Positions 46,101 through 53,472 of a stretch of 64,000 nucleotides of DNA are shown in pieces. The notes under the pieces were generated by a model. The model had not been told where the DNA came from and searched no databases. It saw only the letters and a program-made list of their open reading frames with translations. Both the position numbers and the translations under genes were made by a program. Source of the stretch: Acidimicrobiia bacterium (lineage in GTDB: Bacteria > Actinomycetota > Acidimicrobiia > ATN3 > PSLF01). The stretch covers positions 1 through 64,000 of the forward strand of contig PSLF01000003.1 in NCBI GenBank assembly GCA_040289475.1. The letters are read 5' to 3'. The number at the start of each line of letters is the position of its first letter. Position 1 is the stretch's first letter.

Positions 46101-46404
46101 CACACGCGTCGACGACGAGCTGAGAGCGAGAGGGCTTTTGCGAGAGCTGACACACAAGCTTCAAGACCTGCGCAAGCAAGCGCGCCTAGAGGTATCAGAC
46201 AGAATCGATCTCTGGCTTGTGGCACCTCATGACGAGCGATTGGCAGCAGTCATAAAAGGTAACGCTGCCGAGATCGCCAGCGAGCTTCTTGCCGTGTCCC
46301 TGATCGAAGAAACCCCACCCGAGGGCGACGTAGCGATCAAAAAAGAAATAGAGCTCGACGGCTCCAGCGTCATTGCTGGGTTGAGGCGCGCCACGGGCTC
46401 GTAG
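43165..46404 (+). CDS. ileS: Isoleucyl-tRNA synthetase, eukaryote-like (type 2)
   Basis: 1079 aa. Class I synthetase: ATP motif in GPPTANNRPGLHHVWARVFKD (HxxH variant of HIGH), KMSKRLGNV for the KMSKS loop, the editing domain (about 190-400, with WTTTPWTLVSNVAVAAHP) and the tRNA-anticodon domain. The LHHV variant and KMSKR point to the type 2 enzymes, found in eukaryotes and in many actinobacteria and often insensitive to mupirocin (family knowledge). TTG 43165 has GGAGG five bases upstream; further TTG codons at 43129 and 43144 lack one. No T-box is seen in the short upstream gap. Confidence 0.96.
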   Translation: MFDPVSPSVNFKELEERILDSWKRNGVVEEALAEKEDRPRFVFYEGPPTANNRPGLHHVWARVFKDIYCRYKTMRGFFVPRKAGWDCHGLPVELEIEKELGIERKAEIETFGIDRFNAKCRESVQRYVVDWEALTERIGFWLDVESAYWTMHNDYIESVWWQLGRVWDKGLLYKDTKVVPYCPRCGTALSSHEVAQGYQEIEDPSVYVRFPMIEGMGAGSASLLVWTTTPWTLVSNVAVAAHPTERYVEVEYLGERLILAEARLAAVFKDAIDNCRVLASFAGSELAGRYERPFDYLEPETSEAAYTVVHDDFVTMEEGTGLVHLAPAFGEIDREVGKRYGLGAPNPVDAEGKFDARVKELEGIPVRSANTALIEKLDRSGRLFRSETYRHSYPHCWRCNTPLIYWSTATWYIRTTQYRSAMLEENSRIGWHPEHIRDGRFGDWLANNVDWSLSRDRYWGTPLPIWTCDKGHATFVDSKAKLAELAGRDLGDLDLHRPYVDEITIECPQCPPNDRSLAQREQAVLDAWFDSGAMPAAQFAYPYTPDSSERFEKNFPADFIAEGIDQTRGWFYSLLAISTLVFGRSSYKNVLCLGHIVDAEGRKMSKRLGNVIDPWTILDKQGADALRWYFVSSGSPWVSSRVSMEAIEKSTSQFLLTLWNTYSFFVTYARADRFDGSGDPPPLSERPLLDRWILSRLSQTVTDVTEALESYDALTASRKLEAFVKDVSNWYVRRSRRRFWSARSAVSEKDKEAAYHTLLEVLVTVARLLAPICPFVSEEIYLNLSLSVEGKPRSVHLDNWPEPCVEAVDNDLEKAVATVRRLVTLGRAARTQARIKIRQPLRRALLSVPWTNADSPSERSLQKTHAVFSELLDSLKEELNVDSIEWADPASMRAMVDIRLKPNYKSVGPKLGKAAKALPEALASIDAREAAAHLERGQTVSVNVGGTVVELDSEDLIVERVSPKEFAVAMEGDFGVALDTRVDDELRARGLLRELTHKLQDLRKQARLEVSDRIDLWLVAPHDERLAAVIKGNAAEIASELLAVSLIEETPPEGDVAIKKEIELDGSSVIAGLRRATGS

Positions 46405-46490
46405 ACACCTCGGACCGGTAAGGAGGATTCGCAAACTCAGGCGCTCGACCTTGGAGCGATCAACGCCAGTCGAAGAACCCTCTAATTCCT

Positions 46491-47366
46491 TTATTGACCG
46501 GGAATATCCGGCGCCGTGGCCGGCCTAGGTGGCTCTGCATCACGGACTCCGAAGTCATCTATGACTCGGGTAGCCGAGGTGGGATGGCCACCCTCTCTTG
46601 GAGGAGCCACTCGGGGTTGAGGCGGAGGCGGAGGTTCTTGTCGGCTAGACTCTCGCTCTACCCCCCCAGACGGAAAATTGGGACGAGGGACAGCAGGCGG
46701 AACCATAGGTTCGGAAGGCTGTTGTGGTCGCGACTCTTCTGCGCCGCGTGATTCGGAGCCAGGCTGGCCGGGAGAGTGCGGTGCTTGAGCCACCACGGGG
46801 GGCGCAAGCGGTACGGGCGCTGCCTGGGTCGCTCTGAGGGATTGAGCGGACGGAGTGGGTGCTTGTGCCTGGGGTCGCTCTGAAGATATCGCTTCTGCCC
46901 GCTGCAATACTGCGAGAAAGTCGTTTATTACTTGGGCAATCTTGTCCGTGAAATCTTGGTAGTACTGACGCAGCGCTTCAATATCAGCCTCAATGAGCTG
47001 GCGCTGTTTTTGTAGGTGCAGCTCCATCTCTCTAACGCGTTCAGCTGCGCGCCTCTCAGTTTCTTGCGCCTGCGCCTCGGCACTCGCTACCAAATCTCTG
47101 GCCTTGGCCTGGGCTTCAGCCACGGTTTCGTCTGCGGTCCGCTGTGCGACTTGGAGGGTGCGCCGAATTATCGCCTCCGACTCGCGCTGCTCTGCTAGTT
47201 GCTCCTCCAACGACTCGTTGCGTGCGGCAAGCTGACGAAGGCGGGCATCCATGTTCCTCAATGTCGCCGCCACCCGATCGAGGAATTGGTCGACAACGTC
47301 CGGTTCGTACCCCTTGCGACCCTGTGGAAAGCGCACCTGTTCGACGTCAGAGGCAGTCACATCCAT
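46491..47366 (-). CDS. divIVA: DivIVA/Wag31 polar growth protein
   Basis: 291 aa. The N-terminal DivIVA lipid-binding domain (VEQVRFPQGRKGYEPDVVDQFLDRVAATL) precedes a long coiled coil (about 35-165), which forms oligomers at curved membrane. The C-terminal about 120 residues are Pro/Gln-rich and low in complexity. In actinobacteria this protein organises polar wall growth. Its place with yggT, sepF and ftsZ is the standard order. The ATG has only a weak ribosome-binding site. Confidence 0.93.
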   Translation of the reverse strand: MDVTASDVEQVRFPQGRKGYEPDVVDQFLDRVAATLRNMDARLRQLAARNESLEEQLAEQRESEAIIRRTLQVAQRTADETVAEAQAKARDLVASAEAQAQETERRAAERVREMELHLQKQRQLIEADIEALRQYYQDFTDKIAQVINDFLAVLQRAEAISSERPQAQAPTPSAQSLRATQAAPVPLAPPVVAQAPHSPGQPGSESRGAEESRPQQPSEPMVPPAVPRPNFPSGGVERESSRQEPPPPPQPRVAPPREGGHPTSATRVIDDFGVRDAEPPRPATAPDIPGQ

Positions 47367-47597
47367 TTCTGTCTACTCGCTATCCGTCTCTTCACTTTTC
47401 AATTAAGCACGGGCCAATTACCCCTCAGTACTCCGCCCGGAGAGATTCGACAAGAAGCCGCCCTAGAAAGAATACGACATACCGACAACTTATTAGTGAT
47501 AGACAATCCGAAATCCGAACGCACTGGCGTCTTGTCAGTCGGTAGAAGTTGTTTCCTCAGCTTTAGTAGTGTGACCTACAGACAGAACTGGAAATCG

Positions 47598-47873
47598 TTA
47601 GAAAAGACGCGAACAACCCAATATCGCAGGGACGACAACGGTGAGCACTAAAAGCGGAATCAGCACAGTAAAGTCAAAAGCCGCCTCGCCGATTCTAACG
47701 GGCTTGAACACCCTTTGAAGGGGGCGCATTATCCAACTCGTAGAAGCCTCGCAAAACTTCTGTACAGAATAAAGTCGAGAATCCGGACCTATTCTGAACC
47801 ATGAAAAAAAGATCCACGCGATGAAGATAAAGCTGTAGATCCGGCTAAAAGAGCAGAGAATTCTCACCGTCAC
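47598..47873 (-). CDS. YggT family membrane protein
   Basis: 91 aa with two hydrophobic segments (about residues 8-30 and 66-88) and the YggT-type middle, VQKFCEASTSWIMRPLQRVFKP, equivalent to the LxxxxxPxLxPxRrxxP stretch of the family. Between sepF (24 bp upstream) and divIVA (231 bp downstream), its usual place. The function is not clear; it has been linked to envelope or division processes. Confidence 0.88.
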   Translation of the reverse strand: MTVRILCSFSRIYSFIFIAWIFFSWFRIGPDSRLYSVQKFCEASTSWIMRPLQRVFKPVRIGEAAFDFTVLIPLLVLTVVVPAILGCSRLF

Positions 47874-47897
47874 TAGCTGCCTCTCTATTTTCCGACT

Positions 47898-48497
47898 CTA
47901 AACGTCGTACCCGCTTGCGCGTAGGCGGTCTTTTTCATCTTCGGGAATCGATGCATGAGCGGGGAGCAACAAAAAAGCGTGATCACCTATCTTTCGCATC
48001 CTTCCTCGAAGAGCAAAAGTCAGGCCGCTAGCGAAGTCCACTATCCTGCGGGCTGTGTCTCGCTCAACTTCGCTTAGATCGACTATGACAGGCTGGGACT
48101 GACGAAACCGTTCCCCTATCTCTTGTGCGTCGGCGAAACCCTCGGGTTCTATCACTTGTACTCGGGTGTCAGTGGGGGGAAGCATTCGCACTCCGCTACC
48201 CGGATCGAACCCGGCGGTTTCCACGCCAGAAGGTATATAAGTGGACGCAACATACTCGCTCGAAGAGGGCTCGGTGCGCACCGTTACTCTGGGGGGTTCC
48301 GTGTAGTGACCCGCCTCTCCGTAGCGAACGTCCTCCTTGCCACCATAGCCACTAACCTGACCAGCGGTGTCATAACCCCCGCCTAAAGTGCGAGCGTCAC
48401 CTGCCGATCCGGGGGGCTCGCCATAAGAAATGCCCTCCTCGGGCCCCTCGTCTTCGAGACCCAACCAGATCAAAGTTTTCTTCCAAAACGAGGACAT
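47898..48497 (-). CDS. sepF: Cell division protein SepF
   Basis: 199 aa. The N-terminal amphipathic anchor (MSSFWKKTLIWLGL) is followed by a Gly/Tyr/Glu-rich linker and the C-terminal DUF552 domain (VQVIEPEGFADAQEIGERFRQSQPVIVDLSEVERDTARRIVDFASGLTFALRGRMRKIGDHAFLLLP), which binds the C-terminal FtsZ peptide. SepF tethers FtsZ to the membrane in actinobacteria that lack FtsA. ATG 48497 directly behind AAGGAGGGAG; a start nine codons further upstream lacks a ribosome-binding site. Confidence 0.94.
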   Translation of the reverse strand: MSSFWKKTLIWLGLEDEGPEEGISYGEPPGSAGDARTLGGGYDTAGQVSGYGGKEDVRYGEAGHYTEPPRVTVRTEPSSSEYVASTYIPSGVETAGFDPGSGVRMLPPTDTRVQVIEPEGFADAQEIGERFRQSQPVIVDLSEVERDTARRIVDFASGLTFALRGRMRKIGDHAFLLLPAHASIPEDEKDRLRASGYDV

Positions 48498-48542
48498 TCT
48501 CCCTCCTTGCAAGGGCTGAGACAATGGCCCGAGTTCCAGCGC

Positions 48543-49361
48543 TTAGCTAGTATCAGGCTCGAATATAGCCCTTCCGATCCTAACCATGGTGGCGCCTGCA
48601 GATATTGCCACTTCGAAATCGTCGCTCATCCCCATGGATAGTTCGGATATGCACGGGTCTACAGTCTCGATTAGGTCGTCCCTGATTCGTGCCAGCTTTC
48701 CGAAGTACTTGGCGTGTTCGTCGGGAGTAGCACCCTGTTTGGACATGCACATCAGTCCTAGGGGTCGTATGCCGAGCTCTAACACTTTCTCAACGAATGG
48801 TCGGGTGGTTTCTGGTGCGATGCCATGCTTTTGTGGCTCACCGGTGACATTTACCTCGACGAGTATTCCCACAGAGCAACTAGATCCTTCGACGCTGAAT
48901 GGAAAAGTACTACCCTCCCTCTGAACGGAGGTCGTTCTTTTGGCGATGTCCTCTGCCAAAGCCAGAGAGTCCAGGCTGTGGATGTATCTCACGAACTCCA
49001 AAGCCTTTGAAACTTTGTTTCGTTGAAGGTGTCCTACCATGTGAAAGATCGGTATGTTTTCGTCGAGGCTCGCATCTTCTGAATATCGGTTTGTCGATGA
49101 CAAAGCGTTTCCTACACCGCTAGACAGCGCTTTCCACTTTGCGTGAGCTTCGAGGACTCTATTCTCTCCGATGTCAACAACCCCCTGCGCCAAGACGGCC
49201 TTGATTTCTTCCAGCCTTCTCCCTTTTGTTACTACGACTAGTCTTATCTCGTCCGGTTTCCTTCCAGCGCGAAAAGCAGCGTCCGCGATGCGAGCCTGGA
49301 CAGCAGCAAGTCCTCCTGTCACTCGCTCTACTGTGTTGGGCGAGAAAAACGTACGACCCAT
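48543..49361 (-). CDS. YggS/PLPBP family PLP-binding protein
   Basis: 272 aa. Alanine-racemase-like TIM barrel: IRLVVVTKGRRLEEIKAVLAQGVVDIGENRV with the PLP-binding Lys, FHMVGHLQRNKVSKALEFVRYIHSLDS, PLGLMCMSK and LSMGMSDDFEVAISAGATMVRIGRAIF. No racemase activity is expected; the family keeps PLP and amino-acid pools in balance. Typical neighbour of sepF and pgeF. An insert (about residues 85-100 and 150-162) makes it slightly longer than usual. Confidence 0.94.
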   Translation of the reverse strand: MGRTFFSPNTVERVTGGLAAVQARIADAAFRAGRKPDEIRLVVVTKGRRLEEIKAVLAQGVVDIGENRVLEAHAKWKALSSGVGNALSSTNRYSEDASLDENIPIFHMVGHLQRNKVSKALEFVRYIHSLDSLALAEDIAKRTTSVQREGSTFPFSVEGSSCSVGILVEVNVTGEPQKHGIAPETTRPFVEKVLELGIRPLGLMCMSKQGATPDEHAKYFGKLARIRDDLIETVDPCISELSMGMSDDFEVAISAGATMVRIGRAIFEPDTS

Positions 49362-49373
49362 GTCCGAGTATCT

Positions 49374-50174
49374 TTACTTCTCGTCGTTCTGTTTCTCCTC
49401 GACGATCCAGGCGATAAGAGCCTGGCGACCCGTTCGGGGGCCATCTCTTCGGTAAGAGTAAAGCTGATCTGAACAGGCCGTGCACGGCCCCAACGAGATG
49501 ACGCCTAGAGGGCGACGATTCCGAGATTCAAGCGCGCGGACCACGGCGGCGTGCATATCCAAGCTGGACCGGTTGCGATCTACGCAGTTGCGGCCAAACC
49601 GCTCTTCGAATAGGTCGAGCCTATCTTTTTCCACACGGTAACAACACGGCCCGATACTTGGACCGGCTATCGCCCAATCGATCCCTCCGGTTTTCTCTTG
49701 TAGTTGAGCTGCAGCTGCCTCCACAACTCCGCTCACAAGTCCTCGCCACCCTGCGTGGACCACGGCAATTCCCGGAGGATCGCAGCTTCCCATCGCAAGC
49801 GGAACACAATCGGCGACGAATATAGCTACCGGTGTCAAAGCAGCAGTGGTAACTATCGCATCGGCTTTGAGTCCTGCGAGATTTCCAAGCTTGCCTGGCT
49901 TTTCAGGGGCGGGAGCCGTAGAACACTTGAACCGCTGCCAATCTTTTGGCGCATCGGCGACGGCGTTTCCATGGACTTGGACTACCTCAAACCATTGGTG
50001 CCCCACACCTAGCTTTTGCGCGATCAGGTACCGGTTTTCCAAAACGGCTTCGGGCACATCTCCTACCCTAAATGAGAGATTTGCCCCACAGAACACGCTT
50101 CTGCCCGACCCGTCTCGCCGATCCGTATATACGACCCGTGCTCGCCCTATAGAAAACTCGTGCAGTACGGCCAT
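49374..50174 (-). CDS. pgeF: Purine nucleoside phosphorylase/laccase-domain protein (PgeF/YfiH)
   Basis: 266 aa. DUF152 fold with the zinc ligands VQVHGNAVAD (His), FVADCVPLA (Cys) and AVVHAGWRGLVSG (His). Family members phosphorolyse purine nucleosides or cleave wrongly built peptidoglycan precursors (PgeF). The latter suits its place between ftsZ and yggS. The start TTAGG-ATG at 50174 has no normal Shine-Dalgarno spacing and TAGAGT lies 9 bases ahead, so the mRNA may be leaderless. Confidence 0.9.
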   Translation of the reverse strand: MAVLHEFSIGRARVVYTDRRDGSGRSVFCGANLSFRVGDVPEAVLENRYLIAQKLGVGHQWFEVVQVHGNAVADAPKDWQRFKCSTAPAPEKPGKLGNLAGLKADAIVTTAALTPVAIFVADCVPLAMGSCDPPGIAVVHAGWRGLVSGVVEAAAAQLQEKTGGIDWAIAGPSIGPCCYRVEKDRLDLFEERFGRNCVDRNRSSLDMHAAVVRALESRNRRPLGVISLGPCTACSDQLYSYRRDGPRTGRQALIAWIVEEKQNDEK

Positions 50175-50358
50175 CCTAAGACACTCTAGGCCCTGTCCGA
50201 AGCCGTAGAGATCCGGACCCGGCGATAAGGTTCCATCTGTTTTTTGAAGGGGAATCCCAGCCCCTCATCTCCTTCACGATGAGTCCTGTACTGTAGCACC
50301 TGCCAGCACTGCAAATAACCAAGGCGCGCTGTCGAAAAATCGCTTCAAGGAAATGTTT

Positions 50359-51465
50359 TCAGCGAAGAAAAGAGGGGATGTCCAAGTCGTCGCCTGATAC
50401 GTCGTCGAATAGCTCGGAAAGTGCGCCCTTGGTCTCAGATTTGGCCTTGGGTTTACCCCTGTCCCTAGGACGATCCTCGGCGGCAAGTTCTGCTTTGTCT
50501 TTCGAGGAAGCTTGAGCCTCGAATCCAGCCGCGATTACGGTTACCCGGACCTCCTCGCCCAGCGCGTCGTCTATCACGGCGCCAAAGATGATGTTGGCAT
50601 CTGGGTGGGCTGTCGCCGAGACAATGTCGGCTGCCTCGTTGACTTCGAACAAACCGAGATCCGATGGGCCCGATATGTTCAACAGAATCCCTCTTGCCCC
50701 CTCTATCGAAGACTCTAGCAGAGGACTGGAAATCGCAGCCCTCGCCGCTGTCTGAGCTCTTCCCTCTCCGCCAGCCTGCCCAATGCCCATAAGCGCTGAT
50801 CCGGCGTTCGACATGATCATCTTAACGTCGGCGAAGTCCAGATTTATGAGGCCGGGCGTAGTGATGAGGTCAGTAATTCCCTGAACTCCTTGGAGGAGAA
50901 TCTCGTCTGCCATCCGAAAAGCAGAAAGCATCGACGTCTTCTCGTCCGCCACCTTGAGCAGGCGGTCGTTCGGTATAACTATGAGCGTATCGACTTTTTC
51001 TTTGAGTCGTGCTATGCCCTGCTCAGCTTGAACCGACCTCCGCCTTCCCTCAAAAGCAAAGGGTCTGGTGACCACTCCAATCGTGAGCGCCCCTAAAGAC
51101 TTGGCGATCTCGGCTACCACCGGTGCTCCGCCAGTTCCAGTGCCTCCTCCTTTGCCGGCAGTGATAAAGACCATGTCGGAACCCCGAAGGATTTCCTCGA
51201 TCTCGTCCCTGTGAGCCTCCGCAGCCTCGCGTCCGACCTCCGGATCGGATCCGGCTCCCAGACCCCGAGTAAGGTCTCGGCCAATATCCAGTTTTATGTC
51301 GGCATCTGACATCAAGAGAGCCTGGGCGTCGGTGTTGATTGCTATGAACTCGACCCCCCTAAGCCCGGCATCGATCATCCGGTTCACTGCATTGACGCCG
51401 CCACCGCCAATGCCCACGACTTTGATTACGGCGAGATAGTTCTGCAGAGTCGAACCCGATGCCAT
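50359..51465 (-). CDS. ftsZ: Cell division protein FtsZ
   Basis: 368 aa. Tubulin-like GTPase: [20 protein letters not shown], the T3 loop, tubulin signature [19 protein letters not shown], and [17 protein letters not shown]. The C-terminal conserved peptide [10 protein letters not shown], which SepF binds, ends the protein after a Lys/Glu-rich linker of about 30 residues. ATG behind AGGACTAGGA. Downstream of ftsQ with its own promoter in the 255-bp gap. Confidence 0.97.
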   Translation of the reverse strand: MASGSTLQNYLAVIKVVGIGGGGVNAVNRMIDAGLRGVEFIAINTDAQALLMSDADIKLDIGRDLTRGLGAGSDPEVGREAAEAHRDEIEEILRGSDMVFITAGKGGGTGTGGAPVVAEIAKSLGALTIGVVTRPFAFEGRRRSVQAEQGIARLKEKVDTLIVIPNDRLLKVADEKTSMLSAFRMADEILLQGVQGITDLITTPGLINLDFADVKMIMSNAGSALMGIGQAGGEGRAQTAARAAISSPLLESSIEGARGILLNISGPSDLGLFEVNEAADIVSATAHPDANIIFGAVIDDALGEEVRVTVIAAGFEAQASSKDKAELAAEDRPRDRGKPKAKSETKGALSELFDDVSGDDLDIPSFLR

Positions 51466-51632
51466 ATCCTAGTCCTCGCTTGTCCTACGACCCCCAGGCC
51501 TGCGCGCGTCAGACCCCGGGTGCTCCTAGTGCATTCGTTCTACGTTGTCAGATTACTTTCACCGCCCCTGGTAGAACCCTCAACTTCAGCTTGATGTTTA
51601 GAGTTATGTCAAGTTAACCTAATTGCTGAGAC

Positions 51633-51659
51633 TTTATACCCCGCAAACCCGCGTGTCAA
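51633..51659 (-). promoter_or_regulatory. Predicted ftsZ promoter
   Basis: On the minus strand a perfect TTGACA (51659-51654) and TATAAA (51638-51633), with a short 15-base spacer. The leader to the FtsZ ATG would be about 160 nt. A second TTGACA (51612-51607) follows without a good -10. Confidence 0.5.
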
Positions 51660-51720
51660 GCACCTCCCAACGTCCCATGAATCAAGCTGGTATCCAAACT
51701 ACCCATCGAAAAGTCAACGC

Positions 51721-52473
51721 TCACGCTCGCTCAAGGGCGGGGGCACGTGGAGCTACTACGTTGTATGTTTTAACGCGCCATCCCTCTGCTACAGCTCTCT
51801 CCTGCATTGCCCGTAGCGCCCTGCCCTTTTCCTCTAGATCCGATGTGTCCCCAACTCTTACCTCGCTGCCGACAGCGGTAACCAAAAACAGGATCCCTCC
51901 CCTTGCGCCGCCTAGAGTGAAAGCTTCTTTGCTCCACCGCCCCAGTACCCCAGCGCACCACATAACTTGGAAGGCATCTACCGAGGCCTCTCCCAAGGAT
52001 ACGGTCGATATCTCACCCGTGAGCTCCAGAATCCCAGGTGGCGGCAGGTCGGTAATTTCGAAGGGGACTCCTCTGACATCGAACAACGTAATGCCTCTTG
52101 GAGTCCGCACAAAGCCACCTGGGGACCGCCGAAAAACCTCGACCGTTAGCGATCTTCGGAAATAGTTTTTTCGTACCGCCACACGCTCCACCCACGCAAT
52201 CTTTTCAATCCGCTGGGCAAGCTTTCCAGAATCAGTCCACAGTATCGAAGAGCCGACCAAGTCGTGCACCCTATCGAGCTCGGGATCCACTTTCCCCTCG
52301 GCCCCCTTGACTTCCACGTCAGCTATACGAGCCAACGGACTGAAAGTTACACCAATGACAGCTAGCACCGCGAGGGATGAACAAATCACATACGTCAGCC
52401 GAAATCGTCGCTTGCGAGATAGCTCCTTTCTGATCTTTTCAGGCCTTGCAGGTTTTGGCGGACTCTTCGACAC
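51721..52473 (-). CDS. ftsQ: Cell division protein FtsQ (POTRA)
   Basis: 250 aa. Basic cytoplasmic N-terminus (about 28 residues), one membrane helix (LTYVICSSLAVLAVIGVTF), a POTRA domain (ADVEVKGAEGKVDPELDRVHDLVGSSILWTDSGKLAQRI) and the beta domain. It links early and late division proteins at the septum. GTG start after AGGGTGAG, 9 bp from the murB stop. Confidence 0.88.
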   Translation of the reverse strand: MSKSPPKPARPEKIRKELSRKRRFRLTYVICSSLAVLAVIGVTFSPLARIADVEVKGAEGKVDPELDRVHDLVGSSILWTDSGKLAQRIEKIAWVERVAVRKNYFRRSLTVEVFRRSPGGFVRTPRGITLFDVRGVPFEITDLPPPGILELTGEISTVSLGEASVDAFQVMWCAGVLGRWSKEAFTLGGARGGILFLVTAVGSEVRVGDTSDLEEKGRALRAMQERAVAEGWRVKTYNVVAPRAPALERA

Positions 52474-52482
52474 AGTTCTAGC

Positions 52483-53466
52483 TCACCCTAATTTCGGACG
52501 AGTAGACCACAGTTCGGCTGCGATGTCTCCGAAGTCCCCCACTAGTCGGATTTCTGGCTCTAGCAGCACTCCAAAGCGGTCAAAAACTCGCCGCCGCACC
52601 ATTACCATTAGCGCAACAACATCGGAAGATTTAGCACCCTCTGATGCAACGAAGAAGTTCGCGTGCTTAGAGGACACCTCAGCTCCGCCAACTCGCATTC
52701 CCTTGCAACCTGCTTCGTCTATGAGACGTCCAGCCGAGTTGCCTGGTGGATTTTTGAAGACAGAACCCGCACTCGGAATGCCCCCTGGCTGATTGTCCCT
52801 GCGCCACCTCGAAATCTCGTTCATGCGCTCTCGGATCTCGTCGGGATCCCCTCGACCGAGACTAAAGGTTGCCTCAATCACAATCTCTAGCGGGCTGAGC
52901 TTCGAAGTCCTGTAGGCAAGACCGAGATCGGCTACCTCGATATCTTTGGGTCCTGAATCGAGGTCGAACACCCGCGCCGAGGCGAGGACTTCTTTGATCT
53001 CGCTGCCATGTCCTCCCGCATTCATTCTCACGGCCCCACCCACACTGGCAGGGATACCGACGCCAAACTCAAGCCCCAAATAGCCTCGCTCTCCAGCCCA
53101 GCGAGCCAGCATCGGAAGAGCAACGACCCCACCCGCCTTCACGCCGCTTCTGTCGGAAAGCTCATTGAAATAGTTGAAGCCCTCCCCTAATCGGATCACT
53201 ACTCCGTTAATCCCGGCATCGGCGATCAAGACGTTAGACCCACGACCTAAAACAGTGACATTCATCCCGGAAAAGTGGAGCAAAGCTTCTCGGAGGATTG
53301 CCAGGTCTCTCTCAGACTCAGGCTGTACATAAACCTCCGCAGCACCTCCTAATTTGTAAGTGGTGTGGCGCGAGAGGGGATATGAGCCGGCCACCTTGCC
53401 AGTAAAATCGCCGGCGCGTCGGCGTGCTTCCAGTTCCAGCAGAAGCTCTTTTGCGCCCTTCCTCAA
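52483..53466 (-). CDS. murB: UDP-N-acetylenolpyruvoylglucosamine reductase
   Basis: 327 aa. FAD-dependent second step of UDP-MurNAc formation. FAD-domain patterns: PLSRHTTYKLGGAAEVYVQP, VTVLGRGSNVLIADAGINGVVIRLG, VGIPASVGGAVRMNAGGHG with the substrate-binding loop, and PSAGSVFKNPPGNSAGRLIDEAGCKGMRVGGAEVS with the catalytic Ser region. It is of the shorter type found in Gram-positives. TTG 53466 with GGGAG about 10 bases upstream; part of the coupled murC-murB-ftsQ run. Confidence 0.95.
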   Translation of the reverse strand: MRKGAKELLLELEARRRAGDFTGKVAGSYPLSRHTTYKLGGAAEVYVQPESERDLAILREALLHFSGMNVTVLGRGSNVLIADAGINGVVIRLGEGFNYFNELSDRSGVKAGGVVALPMLARWAGERGYLGLEFGVGIPASVGGAVRMNAGGHGSEIKEVLASARVFDLDSGPKDIEVADLGLAYRTSKLSPLEIVIEATFSLGRGDPDEIRERMNEISRWRRDNQPGGIPSAGSVFKNPPGNSAGRLIDEAGCKGMRVGGAEVSSKHANFFVASEGAKSSDVVALMVMVRRRVFDRFGVLLEPEIRLVGDFGDIAAELWSTRPKLG

Positions 53467-53472
53467 CGCGTG

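Noticed and set aside
47367-47597. A small gene between yggT and divIVA
   Set aside because: AT-rich region with several -10-like words but no ORF with a ribosome-binding site; probably promoter sequence.
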